DNA of 64,000 bases from Sphingobium arseniciresistens (GTDB lineage: Bacteria > Pseudomonadota > Alphaproteobacteria > Sphingomonadales > Sphingomonadaceae), in assembly GCA_029167225.1 (NCBI GenBank), contig JARFNK010000008.1:161270-225269 (forward strand), written 5' to 3'. The translations under genes were made by a program, and so were the position numbers. The notes below the pieces were generated by a model that saw nothing but the letters and a program-made list of their open reading frames with translations, was not told the origin of the DNA and did not search any database. Shown piece after piece: positions 6,160 to 13,681 of the stretch (position 1 is the first letter of the stretch; each line of letters starts with the position of its first letter).

Positions 6160-7094
6160 ACATGCAAACCGCTCGTGGCCGCGCGATTGCCGCGCAGGAC
6201 CATTCCATTGCCGCAAACGTCGCAAAAATCGAAGAGGCCAAGGCTCGTCCTTCGGCGCTCGATGCGCTAGCCAGCAAGCTCAACGTCAGCCCCGGCGCGC
6301 TCACCACCACCCTGAAGAACACTGTGTTCAAGGGCGCCAGCAATGATGAATTTGTTGCGCTGGTGATCGTCTCTAACGCCTATGGCCTCAACCCGCTGCT
6401 TAAAGAAATCTTCGCATTCCCGGCGAAGGGCGGCGGCATTATCCCCGTCGTGAGCGTCGATGGCTGGATCAGGATCATCAACGAGCACCCGCAGTTCGAT
6501 GGCATCGAGTTCAACGACATCGTTGATGAGAATGGAAATCTCTACGCCATCGAAAGTGTGATCTACCGTCGCGATCGCACGCGGCCGATCAAGGTCACGG
6601 AATATATGGACGAGTGCAAAGGCGCTGGTCCGGCATGGCAGAAGACGCCCAAGCGCATGTTGCGACATCGCGCACTGATCCAGGGTGGGCGTGTCGCGTT
6701 CGGCTTCTCCGGCATCTACGTCGAGGACGAGGCGAGCACCTTTGCGGCCACCGTGCAGCAGGACGGCGGAAACGATGCCCGCAACATCACCTATCCGTCA
6801 CGCCAACAGACGATGGTAGCTCACGACGTCGAGACAGGCGAAATTATCGAGGACGAGGAAACCGCCAGGGCCCTCGACGCCCAAACCGATGGTTGGCAGG
6901 AAGGCCCCACGGATGAGCAGCGCGGCGAGCGTACCGACCTTGCTACCGCGAAATCCGAAATCGACAGCGCGGAAACCGTCATCGACGTCAACAGCCGCGT
7001 GGCCGCGTTGGTTGATCTCCTCGGCGATGAGGATGCCGACACCCTACGCGAATATGCGATGGACCGGATCGACCTCCTGAAGGAGCGTCGCTGA
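6156..7094 (+). CDS. RecT/Bet-family single-strand annealing protein
   Basis: 312 aa. It matches the phage Bet/RecT superfamily of ATP-independent annealing recombinases that pair single strands during phage replication and recombination. The conserved core lies around residues 60-185: EFVALVIVSNAYGLNPLLKEIFAFP, IPVVSVDGWIRIINEHPQFDG and KRMLRHRALIQGGRVAFGFSGIY. The C-terminal third is acidic and variable, as usual. Start ATG 6156 overlaps the interrupted gene's stop. No exonuclease partner is recognised nearby. Confidence 0.9.
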   Translation: MNMQTARGRAIAAQDHSIAANVAKIEEAKARPSALDALASKLNVSPGALTTTLKNTVFKGASNDEFVALVIVSNAYGLNPLLKEIFAFPAKGGGIIPVVSVDGWIRIINEHPQFDGIEFNDIVDENGNLYAIESVIYRRDRTRPIKVTEYMDECKGAGPAWQKTPKRMLRHRALIQGGRVAFGFSGIYVEDEASTFAATVQQDGGNDARNITYPSRQQTMVAHDVETGEIIEDEETARALDAQTDGWQEGPTDEQRGERTDLATAKSEIDSAETVIDVNSRVAALVDLLGDEDADTLREYAMDRIDLLKERR

Positions 7095-7384
7095 TGCCCT
7101 GCAATCACCCGCATGACCGCCGCACCGCACGATGCCGGCGCTGCACGCAACTCAATCGTTCGCCTGCGGCACTGCAGAGCCGGGCGATCGCCCTCGACAT
7201 GCTGCGCTCAGGCAAATGGGTGCATGGCGAAAAGCTCTGGATCGCGGCTTATGCCGATATGCCGCGCCACAACGTGAAGGCGCTGATCTTTCGCCTGCGC
7301 CGGGAGGGGTACGAGATCGATAGCGAGGGCGGCGGGCAATCTTCTCGTGGATACCGGCTGATTTCAGAGAGGGAGCACGCATAA
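7094..7384 (+). CDS. Winged-helix-like phage protein
   Basis: 96 aa, start overlapping the recT stop (TGATG). The N terminus has CNHP and CRRC, a possible zinc site. Residues about 40-92 (GKWVHGEKLWIAAYADMPRHNVKALIFRLRREGYEIDSEGG...GYRL) have the helix-helix-wing pattern of a winged-helix DNA-binding domain. Probably a phage regulator or replication accessory protein; the family is not certain. Confidence 0.65.
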   Translation: MPCNHPHDRRTARCRRCTQLNRSPAALQSRAIALDMLRSGKWVHGEKLWIAAYADMPRHNVKALIFRLRREGYEIDSEGGGQSSRGYRLISEREHA

Positions 7385-7821
7385 TGCTTCCCAACCAGAA
7401 AGAACCCCGCGAGCGCTGCGCCCAATGGCTGCGCGCCAACCGCTGGACGCCCGAAGAAATGAACCGGGCGATGCGCTCTGTCGGACACGCCATGCCGCCC
7501 ACGGGTGCGGCCCTGCATCGCTGGCTGGATCAGCGCGAGTTGCTGAGCCGAGCCCAACTGCGCGACCTTACCGGGTTCATGGATCGCTATCCCCGCATCA
7601 AGGGTAGCGCCGACGCCTTTGCCGAAGCTGCGATTATCGCCAGGCGCGAGAAACTCACCCGTCAGCGCGAGGAATTGGCGGCGCGGAAGATCGCCACGGT
7701 TGCCCAGCGCGAGGCGTACCGAACCGCATGGCTGGCCAGAGAGCACAGCCCCAAGCGCCGCGATCTCGGACCGATGTTCGGCCTCGACAAGGCCACAGTC
7801 ACCGCCCTGCGCGGATATTAA
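7384..7821 (+). CDS. Hypothetical phage protein
   Basis: 145 aa, start overlapping the previous stop (TAATG). Helical and basic: RERCAQWLRANRWTPEEMNRAM, a possible helix-turn-helix, then a charged helix REKLTRQREELAARKIATVA and a C-terminal DLGPMFGLDKATVTALRGY. DNA binding is plausible but not shown. Confidence 0.6.
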   Translation: MLPNQKEPRERCAQWLRANRWTPEEMNRAMRSVGHAMPPTGAALHRWLDQRELLSRAQLRDLTGFMDRYPRIKGSADAFAEAAIIARREKLTRQREELAARKIATVAQREAYRTAWLAREHSPKRRDLGPMFGLDKATVTALRGY

Positions 7822-7833
7822 GGGAGAACGACC

Positions 7834-8055
7834 ATGTTCATCACGAAGAAGCGTTACGACAACGACCTTGCCGCCCAGGCCGCAACCTACATGGCGCGGA
7901 TCACCAATATCCAGATGCACGCCGGCGAAATGCAGGCCGAGAATGAGCGGCTTTTCGGCGAACTGTGCGAGGCGAACAGGCGCGCCGACGATGCGCAGGC
8001 AAAGGTCTCGCGCATGACCGGTGGGCTTCGCCAGAACCGGGCCAAGGCGGCCTGA
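7834..8055 (+). CDS. Small coiled-coil phage protein
   Basis: 73 aa preceded by AAGGGAG. Residues about 25-60 form an amphipathic helix (HAGEMQAENERLFGELCEAN). No family recognised. Confidence 0.6.
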   Translation: MFITKKRYDNDLAAQAATYMARITNIQMHAGEMQAENERLFGELCEANRRADDAQAKVSRMTGGLRQNRAKAA

Positions 8056-8106
8056 GCAGTTTCTCAAGGGAGCGCCGGGCACCTAACAAGGCCCGGCGTA
8101 CAGACG

Positions 8107-8259
8107 ATGCCAAGCAATGCCGAACACTGGCGCAAGATCCATATCGCTGGCGACCGCAATCCTCCGATATTCCTTCCTGACCGTCGCGTTCGCCGATCTG
8201 TCGGGACGGCCACGAGGTTCTTCGAGCGCGGCCGGAAGGATCAGGTGACATATGAGTAA
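8107..8259 (+). CDS. 50-aa hypothetical phage protein
   Basis: Frame read directly: MPSNAEHWRKIHIAGDRNPP, then a basic region and RFFERGRKDQVTYE. Its end overlaps the next gene by 8 bp. The sequence looks protein-like but no ribosome binding site is clear. Confidence 0.4.
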   Translation: MPSNAEHWRKIHIAGDRNPPIFLPDRRVRRSVGTATRFFERGRKDQVTYE

Positions 8260-8449
8260 AATGTTTCCCCGCACCTGTGTCGAATGCGGTGCGCCGGCCG
8301 ATAGCAACTTTGTCTGTGAGGCCCACAAGGCGCTTTACGCGAGCGAGCCTGCGCTGATGGGCGACGAGTGCTCCTGCGTCCCGTGCAGGTCGGGCATGAC
8401 GCATATTATGCCGTGCATCAAGGAGTATGGATCTCGTGACAATGCCTGA
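8252..8449 (+). CDS. Small cysteine-rich phage protein
   Basis: 65 aa with CVECGAPADSNFVCEAHK near the N terminus and CSCVPC further on, suggesting one or two zinc sites. It overlaps the genes on both sides by short stretches. Function unknown. Confidence 0.55.
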   Translation: MSKMFPRTCVECGAPADSNFVCEAHKALYASEPALMGDECSCVPCRSGMTHIMPCIKEYGSRDNA

Positions 8450-8621
8450 GAAACGCCACCACTGCTTCAACTGTGGAGCTGACATCGGCCTTAAGGATCG
8501 GTGGTCAAGCAACCTTGATGACTGCGGCGAAGCAGAGTGCCAGCGCGCCGCTCGCGATGCCCAGGCGCAGGAACGTGATGAGGCACACGAGCAGCTTGAT
8601 CGTGAGAGGGGGTGGTACTGA
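8427..8621 (+). CDS. Small zinc-ribbon-like phage protein
   Basis: 64 aa from ATG 8427, or 59 aa from ATG 8442; AAGGAG lies just before the first and too far from the second. HHCFNCGAD near the N terminus and DDCGEAEC further on give four cysteines with ribbon-like spacing. The C terminus is a charged helix. The stop overlaps the next ATG (TGATG). Confidence 0.55.
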   Translation: MDLVTMPEKRHHCFNCGADIGLKDRWSSNLDDCGEAECQRAARDAQAQERDEAHEQLDRERGWY

Positions 8622-8983
8622 TGGCTGAAGCATCCCACTCAGACACAATTCACAATTTATTGGGCACCGATCCTATCTGCAGCGGCCGGGTAACGTCATC
8701 AACCGTCGCGCATATCGCCGCTCTGGTCGAGGCAATGGAACAGCGCGCCTTTGATGCGGAAAATTTGCTCTCATCGATGATGAAGGGCGGGCAACTCATG
8801 GCGGAGGCGCTTGGTGAGGCTGGCGACACCTTTGGCTACTTGCATGCCTGCATGTTCAGCGCAGAGCGGCACCTTCGGGAAAATGGGTGGCTGAAGCCTG
8901 ACGCCTGTGATTGCCAAGCGCCTCCTACGCACATGTCGAATGACTGCCCGATTCATGGGCTTGATGATGGAAGGCCTTTCTGA
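8621..8983 (+). CDS. Hypothetical phage protein
   Basis: 120 aa. Helical central part (STVAHIAALVEAMEQRAFDAENLLSSMMKGG) and a C terminus with CDCQAPPTH and CPIHG, a possible metal site. Coupled on both sides by one-base stop/start overlaps. No family recognised. Confidence 0.6.
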   Translation: MAEASHSDTIHNLLGTDPICSGRVTSSTVAHIAALVEAMEQRAFDAENLLSSMMKGGQLMAEALGEAGDTFGYLHACMFSAERHLRENGWLKPDACDCQAPPTHMSNDCPIHGLDDGRPF

Positions 8984-9084
8984 TGGCTGAAACCGCAATC
9001 GAATGGACCGAAAGGACGTGGAATCCCGTCGTGGGGTGCTCGTTGGAATCGCCGGCTTTCATGTGGGCCAAGAGGAAAAGCTGA
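8983..9084 (+). pseudogene. Truncated DUF5131 (Gp37/Gp68-like) phage gene remnant
   Basis: 33 codons: the first 20, MAETAIEWTERTWNPVVGCS, match the start of DUF5131 phage proteins, which begin with IEWT..TWNPV.GC followed by a Cys-rich core of a full-length protein of more than 200 aa. Here the sequence departs after Cys19 and ends (...FMWAKRKS). Both ends are joined to neighbours by one-base stop/start overlaps, so an internal deletion appears to have left a short coupled frame. Confidence 0.6.
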
Positions 9085-9323
9085 TGGGCGTTCACGTTCC
9101 GCACTGGCCGCGAATGATGAAGCGAGCGACGGCCTGCGCCTATCTCGACCTGTCCGCAGCCGAGATGGAGCGAGAAATAGCATCGGGTCGCCTGCCGCAT
9201 CCTGTCATGCTGGGCAACGGTCTCCATTGGAGCCGAGCCGAGATCGATACCTATCTCGAACGTCTGACCGGAGAAGGCGAGGATGATTGGCGCAAGGGAA
9301 CGAAGCTATATGCGAGCGGCTAA
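9084..9323 (+). CDS. Excisionase/AlpA-like DNA-binding protein
   Basis: 79 aa. Residues about 10-60 (MMKRATACAYLDLSAAEMEREIASGRLPHP...GLHWSRAEIDTYLERL) fit the winged-helix pattern of AlpA/excisionase proteins: a helix-turn-helix, a Pro-containing turn and a closing helix that starts with a Trp/Arg motif. It overlaps the integrase start, the usual place for Xis, which binds near the attachment site and directs excision. Function inferred from fold and position. Confidence 0.7.
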   Translation: MGVHVPHWPRMMKRATACAYLDLSAAEMEREIASGRLPHPVMLGNGLHWSRAEIDTYLERLTGEGEDDWRKGTKLYASG

Positions 9324-10323
9324 ATCCATCCTTCATGTCAAGAGGACGAGGGCCAAGGGGCGCCTCTATTACTATTTCGACACCGGGCAGTCGGATGAGA
9401 AAGGCGCGCGGATCTGGAAGCGTTTGCCTGATCCATCAGATCGTACCTTTGGTGCCGTCTATGCCGCGATGCTGGGACACCGCACCCGCCGCGCAAATGT
9501 CGTGACGGCCATGACTGTGGCTCGGCTGTTCGATCTCTACATGGATAGTGCGCAGTTCCAGAAGCTCCGACCCTCGAGTCAGCGCCAGTACCAGATGTAT
9601 CTTGGCCAATTCGCCGACAACCTCGGGCCGGCACCAGCTAGCCAGTTGGAGCGCAAGGACGTGCTGCTGCTGCTCGACAAGCGCGCCAGGACGGCGGGCG
9701 CGGCGAACATGTTGCTGGCGATCGGCCGCGCGGTCTGGTCCTGGGGCAGGAAGCGCGGCCACGTCTCCAATAATCCGTTCGATGGCATCGATGCGATGGA
9801 CATGGGCGAACACCAGCCTTGGCCCGATGCGCTGGTGAAGCAGGCGCTCGAATCCGACGATGGCCGGATCAGGTTGGTTGTTCATCTGCTCTACTATACC
9901 GCCCAAAGGATCGGCGATGTCGCGGCGCTGGCATGGCGGGATATCGACGGCGACAAGATCGTCATGACGCAGCAGAAGACCGGCAAGACGCTCGTCATCC
10001 CGATGCACGCGGATCTCGCGGCGGAGCTCGCGCGACACCCCCGGTCGCTGGCAACGATCCTGAATGTGCCGCTCACCAAATCAGGCCTGCACACGATCCG
10101 TAAACCGCTGCAGGATTATGCAGCGGCTCGTGGCCACAAAGTGGTCCCTCACGGCCTGCGCAAGAATGCGGTCAATGCGTTGCTGGAAGCTGGATGCTCG
10201 GCGGCCGAGACCGCCGCGATCAGTGGGCAGAGTCTGCAAATGGTCGAACACTACTCTAAAGGCCGCTCCCAAGCAAAGCTGGGTCGTTCCGCGATCCTAA
10301 AGTGGCAGAGGAACAAGGCGTGA
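9283..10323 (+). CDS. int: Tyrosine recombinase, prophage integrase
   Basis: 346 aa from ATG 9283 (ATG 9310 is an alternative). The N-terminal arm and core-binding regions occupy about 1-170. The catalytic domain shows Arg209 (TAQRIGD), Lys232 (QQKTGK), His290-x-x-Arg293 (PHGLRK) and nucleophile Tyr324 (VEHYSK). The second His of the usual GH...Y motif is Gln316 (GQSLQMVEHY). The gene is the last of the island, so one attachment site should lie close to 10.32-10.46 kb. No tRNA is nearby and no repeat could be matched because the other end is outside the window. Confidence 0.93.
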   Translation: MIGARERSYMRAAKSILHVKRTRAKGRLYYYFDTGQSDEKGARIWKRLPDPSDRTFGAVYAAMLGHRTRRANVVTAMTVARLFDLYMDSAQFQKLRPSSQRQYQMYLGQFADNLGPAPASQLERKDVLLLLDKRARTAGAANMLLAIGRAVWSWGRKRGHVSNNPFDGIDAMDMGEHQPWPDALVKQALESDDGRIRLVVHLLYYTAQRIGDVAALAWRDIDGDKIVMTQQKTGKTLVIPMHADLAAELARHPRSLATILNVPLTKSGLHTIRKPLQDYAAARGHKVVPHGLRKNAVNALLEAGCSAAETAAISGQSLQMVEHYSKGRSQAKLGRSAILKWQRNKA

Positions 10324-10491
10324 CTCTTCAAACTCTGTCAAACCACCCCGGAAAGGCACGGAAAACGGTGATGAAACCTAACGCTATCTTTACCCTTTAG
10401 CGCCATGAAGGGCGCGTGACGTCATGCGCGCCGCCTGTCCGCTTGCCCTCTTTGGCGGACGCGCGTGCATGGCAGCAAAAGGGGTGATGAC

Positions 10492-11136
10492 ATGGCGTTC
10501 GCGCGGATTTCTCGCTATTTTCTGGGTCTTGGGCTGGCTGCAACGACGCTGGGCGGATGCGCGTCGGGCGGAAGCGGTCCGCAGCTGCCCCCGGCATCCT
10601 TCGTATCCACGCAGGAAGGTCCGGGCGAGGAATATGTCATCGGCCCGCTCGATGAACTCACCATCTTCGTCTGGCGCAACCCGGAACTGGGCGCGAAGGT
10701 ACAGGTGCGGCCCGATGGACGCATCACCACGCCATTGATCACCGACATGCCGGCCGTGGGCAAGACGCCCAAGATCCTGTCCGACGACATCAAGGTCGCG
10801 CTGTCCAAATATATCGAGAACCCGCTGGTTTCGGTGATCGTCAACAATTTCTCCGGCACCTTCAGCCAGCAGATCCGCATCGTCGGTGCGACCGAGAAGC
10901 CGGCCTCCATCCCCTATCGCGCGAACATGACGCTGCTCGACGCGATGATCGCCGTCGGTGGCCTGTCGGAATATGCGGCGGGCAACAAGGCGCGGCTGGT
11001 CCGCTTCAACCGCGAGACCGGCAAGCAGCAGGAATATGCGGTGCGCATCAACGACCTCATCAAGCGCGGCGAGACCAAGGCGAATGTGCAGCTGGCGCCG
11101 GGCGACGTCATCATCATCCCAGAAAGCATGTTCTGA
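10492..11136 (+). CDS. XrtA-system polysaccharide export lipoprotein (Wza-like)
   Basis: 214 aa from ATG 10492 with GGGGTGA upstream. A lipoprotein signal ends at LGGC (lipobox). Then a Poly_export domain (EEYVIGPLDELTIFVWRNPEL, VQVRPDGRITTPLITDMPA) and SLBB-like beta-grasp repeats to the C terminus (LAPGDVIIIPES). It would form the outer-membrane channel for exopolysaccharide. First gene of a ten-gene coupled operon whose exosortase marks it as the XrtA type. Confidence 0.9.
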   Translation: MAFARISRYFLGLGLAATTLGGCASGGSGPQLPPASFVSTQEGPGEEYVIGPLDELTIFVWRNPELGAKVQVRPDGRITTPLITDMPAVGKTPKILSDDIKVALSKYIENPLVSVIVNNFSGTFSQQIRIVGATEKPASIPYRANMTLLDAMIAVGGLSEYAAGNKARLVRFNRETGKQQEYAVRINDLIKRGETKANVQLAPGDVIIIPESMF

Positions 11137-11160
11137 AAAACAACGGGATAACAACACCCT

Positions 11161-12678
11161 ATGTCCGGCCTTTTCGATGAACTGCTGATCGCCCTGCATG
11201 GGGTCTGGAACCGGCGCTGGCTGGCGCTGGCCGTCGCCTGGGCGATTTGCATGGCCGGCTGGCTGGTGGTGGCGCTGATCCCCAACACCTATGAATCGCG
11301 GGCGCGCGTCTATGTGCAGACCCAGTCGATCCTGCCCGGCAAGATCGGCATCACGCCGGTCGAGCAGCAGCAGCAGATGGACCGGGTGCGCCAGACGCTG
11401 GCAAGCGCGGAGAATCTCGAAAAGGTCGTGCGCGGCACCGATCTGGCGCAGACGGTCGCCAGCGACCGCGATATCGCAGGCCGCGCGGCGTCCCTGCGCG
11501 AGCATATCAAGGTCGTCTCGCAGCAGGATAATCTGTTCGAGATCAGCACCACCTTTTCGGACAGCAGCCTGTCGGAAGGTGCGAACGCCAAGATCGCCAA
11601 CCAGATCGTCCAGAAGCTGATCGACATCTTCCAGGAGGACAATATCGCGGGCGACCGCGACGAGACCCGCCAGACGCTGGCGTTCCTCGATGCGCAGATC
11701 AATTCGCGGGGCCAGCAGCTGCAGGCCGCCCAGCAGAAGAGCGTCGAGTTCCAGCAGAAATATATGGGCATGCTGCCCGGCGCCGGATCGATCAGCGACC
11801 GGATGAATGCGGCGCGCAGCGAGATCAACAGCATCGATTCGCAGCTTGTGTCGGCCCAGAGCGCCCTGTCCGCGATGAATGGCCAGCTTGCCGGCACGCC
11901 TGCGATGATCGCTGGCGGGGCTGTGGGCGGCGGGACCAGCGCGCTGGCCTCTGCGCAGGGCGAACTGGCGGCGGCACTGGCGCGTGGCTGGACCCAGAAC
12001 CACCCGGACGTGATCGCGCTCCAGCGCCAGATCGCGGCGCTGCGTGCGCAGGGCGGCGGGAAGGGCGCGGCTGCGGGCGGCACGCCCAACCCCGCCTATC
12101 TCTCGGTCAAGTCGATGCAGGCGGAGCGCGCGGCGACCGTTTCCGCGCTTCAGGCCCGCAAGGGACAGATCCAGGCGGACTTGAATGCGATGACGGCGCG
12201 TCAGGTCGACGAACCGGGCGTCGCCGCCGAGCAGGAGCGGCTCGACCGCGACTATGACGTGCTCAAGACCCAATATGACAAGCTGCTCGCCGACCGCGAG
12301 GACATCCGCCTGCGCGGCGACGTGCAGAATGAGACGGACCAGGTGAAGTTCCGCGTCATCGACCCGCCCAGCATGCCCTCCGGCCCTGCCGCGCCCAACC
12401 GGCCGCTGCTGCTGGTCGCGGTGCTGATCGTCGGCATCGGCGGCGGTATCGGCGCGGCCTTCGGCATGGGGCAGCTGCGTACCACCTATGCGACCGCCGC
12501 CCGCCTCGAAAAGGCGACGGGCCTGTCGGTCATCGGCGCGATCAGCGAAACGGTCACGCAGGCGCAGAAGGCGGCGCGCAGGCAGCAATTGCGCTGGTTC
12601 TACGGTGCCAGCGGCGGGCTCGCGGGTGTCTGCCTGCTGCTGATCGCGGTCGAATTCGTCCAGCGAAACCTGGCCTGA
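11161..12678 (+). CDS. XrtA-system polysaccharide chain-length determinant
   Basis: 505 aa. A Wzz-type inner-membrane protein: TM1 near residues 18-40 (WLALAVAWAICMAGWLVVAL), a long periplasmic coiled-coil region, a GNVR-like segment and TM segments near 420-440 and 480-500. It sets polymer length and works with the tyrosine autokinase encoded 13 bp downstream, which is a separate gene here as in other XrtA clusters. The mid-protein Gly/Ala-rich stretch is probably a linker. Confidence 0.88.
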   Translation: MSGLFDELLIALHGVWNRRWLALAVAWAICMAGWLVVALIPNTYESRARVYVQTQSILPGKIGITPVEQQQQMDRVRQTLASAENLEKVVRGTDLAQTVASDRDIAGRAASLREHIKVVSQQDNLFEISTTFSDSSLSEGANAKIANQIVQKLIDIFQEDNIAGDRDETRQTLAFLDAQINSRGQQLQAAQQKSVEFQQKYMGMLPGAGSISDRMNAARSEINSIDSQLVSAQSALSAMNGQLAGTPAMIAGGAVGGGTSALASAQGELAAALARGWTQNHPDVIALQRQIAALRAQGGGKGAAAGGTPNPAYLSVKSMQAERAATVSALQARKGQIQADLNAMTARQVDEPGVAAEQERLDRDYDVLKTQYDKLLADREDIRLRGDVQNETDQVKFRVIDPPSMPSGPAAPNRPLLLVAVLIVGIGGGIGAAFGMGQLRTTYATAARLEKATGLSVIGAISETVTQAQKAARRQQLRWFYGASGGLAGVCLLLIAVEFVQRNLA

Positions 12679-12691
12679 GGGAGATGGAGAG

Positions 12692-13681
12692 ATGACGAAG
12701 CACAGCTCCATCACGAGCGGTACTCCCGCCGAAACGCTGCTCGAACGGGCGATGGACATCTATGATTTCGGTGCAGCGCTGCGCGGCGACGCGGCGCCGA
12801 AGATCGACGTGCCTGCAGGTGCGCCCATGGTCATGGCACCGCCGCCCGCCGCGCCCTTCGCGGCGGACATGGCGGGGGTGGATGTTCCCGCACAGGCCGC
12901 GCCGGCTCTGCGCGCCTGGAGCGGTCCCGTGCGCGCCATCGATCGCGCGACACTGATCGACGCCGGCTTCGTCCTGCCCGATGGACCGGTGTCCGGGATC
13001 AGCGAGGAATTTCGCATCCTCAAGCGCGAACTGCTCGATCAACTTCGCGAACGGGCTGCAACGGACGCTGCCTGCAATGGCGGCGCGCTGCTCGTCTGTT
13101 CGGCGCATTCGGGAGAGGGCAAGACCTTCTGCGCCGTCAACCTTGCCCTGTCGCTGGCGGCGGAGAAGGATGTCGACGTGTTGCTGGTCGATGCCGACGT
13201 CGCCAATCCCAGCGTGCTTGCGGCGCTCGGCCTGTCTGCCGAGGGGGCCGACGACAGCGGCACAACGCCCGGCCTCATGGACGTGCTCGCCGATCCGGCG
13301 CTGGTGGTCGAGAATGTCGTGATCCGCACGGATATTCCCTCGCTGGCCATCCTGCCGGCGGGAACGCAGACCAACAACGACACCGAATATCTCGCCTCCG
13401 CGCGGACGCAGCGCCTGCTCGCCTCGCTTGTGCAGGGCAACCCGAACCGCATCGTCATCTTCGATTCCCCGCCACTGCTCGCGGCATCGCCCGCTGCGGT
13501 GCTTGCCGGCCATGTCGCGATGGCGCTGCTCGTCGTTCGCGCCGACCGCACCAGCGAGGCCGCGCTGCGGGATGCGGCGAGCATGCTCAAGGGCTGCGGC
13601 GATGTCCGGCTGATCCTCAACAGCATCAGCTTTTCGACCGGCGGCCGCCGCTTCGGCAATTATTACGGGCGCGGCAAATGA
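12692..13681 (+). CDS. XrtA-system tyrosine autokinase (BY-kinase)
   Basis: 329 aa. After a disordered Ala/Pro-rich N terminus of about 90 residues comes a CpsD/CapB-type ATPase: Walker A GEGKT in SAHSGEGKTF, Walker A' LLVDADV, Walker B VIFDSPPLL. The C terminus has only a Tyr pair (NYYGRGK), a short version of the tyrosine cluster used for autophosphorylation. It should regulate chain length through the partner upstream. The stop overlaps the next gene's start. Confidence 0.88.
   Translation: MTKHSSITSGTPAETLLERAMDIYDFGAALRGDAAPKIDVPAGAPMVMAPPPAAPFAADMAGVDVPAQAAPALRAWSGPVRAIDRATLIDAGFVLPDGPVSGISEEFRILKRELLDQLRERAATDAACNGGALLVCSAHSGEGKTFCAVNLALSLAAEKDVDVLLVDADVANPSVLAALGLSAEGADDSGTTPGLMDVLADPALVVENVVIRTDIPSLAILPAGTQTNNDTEYLASARTQRLLASLVQGNPNRIVIFDSPPLLAASPAAVLAGHVAMALLVVRADRTSEAALRDAASMLKGCGDVRLILNSISFSTGGRRFGNYYGRGK

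Noticed and set aside
10390-12759. 789-codon minus-strand frame opposite the first exopolysaccharide genes
   Set aside because: It is a high-GC shadow: rich in Arg, Ala, Gly and His, no domain, while the plus strand encodes clear export and chain-length proteins.
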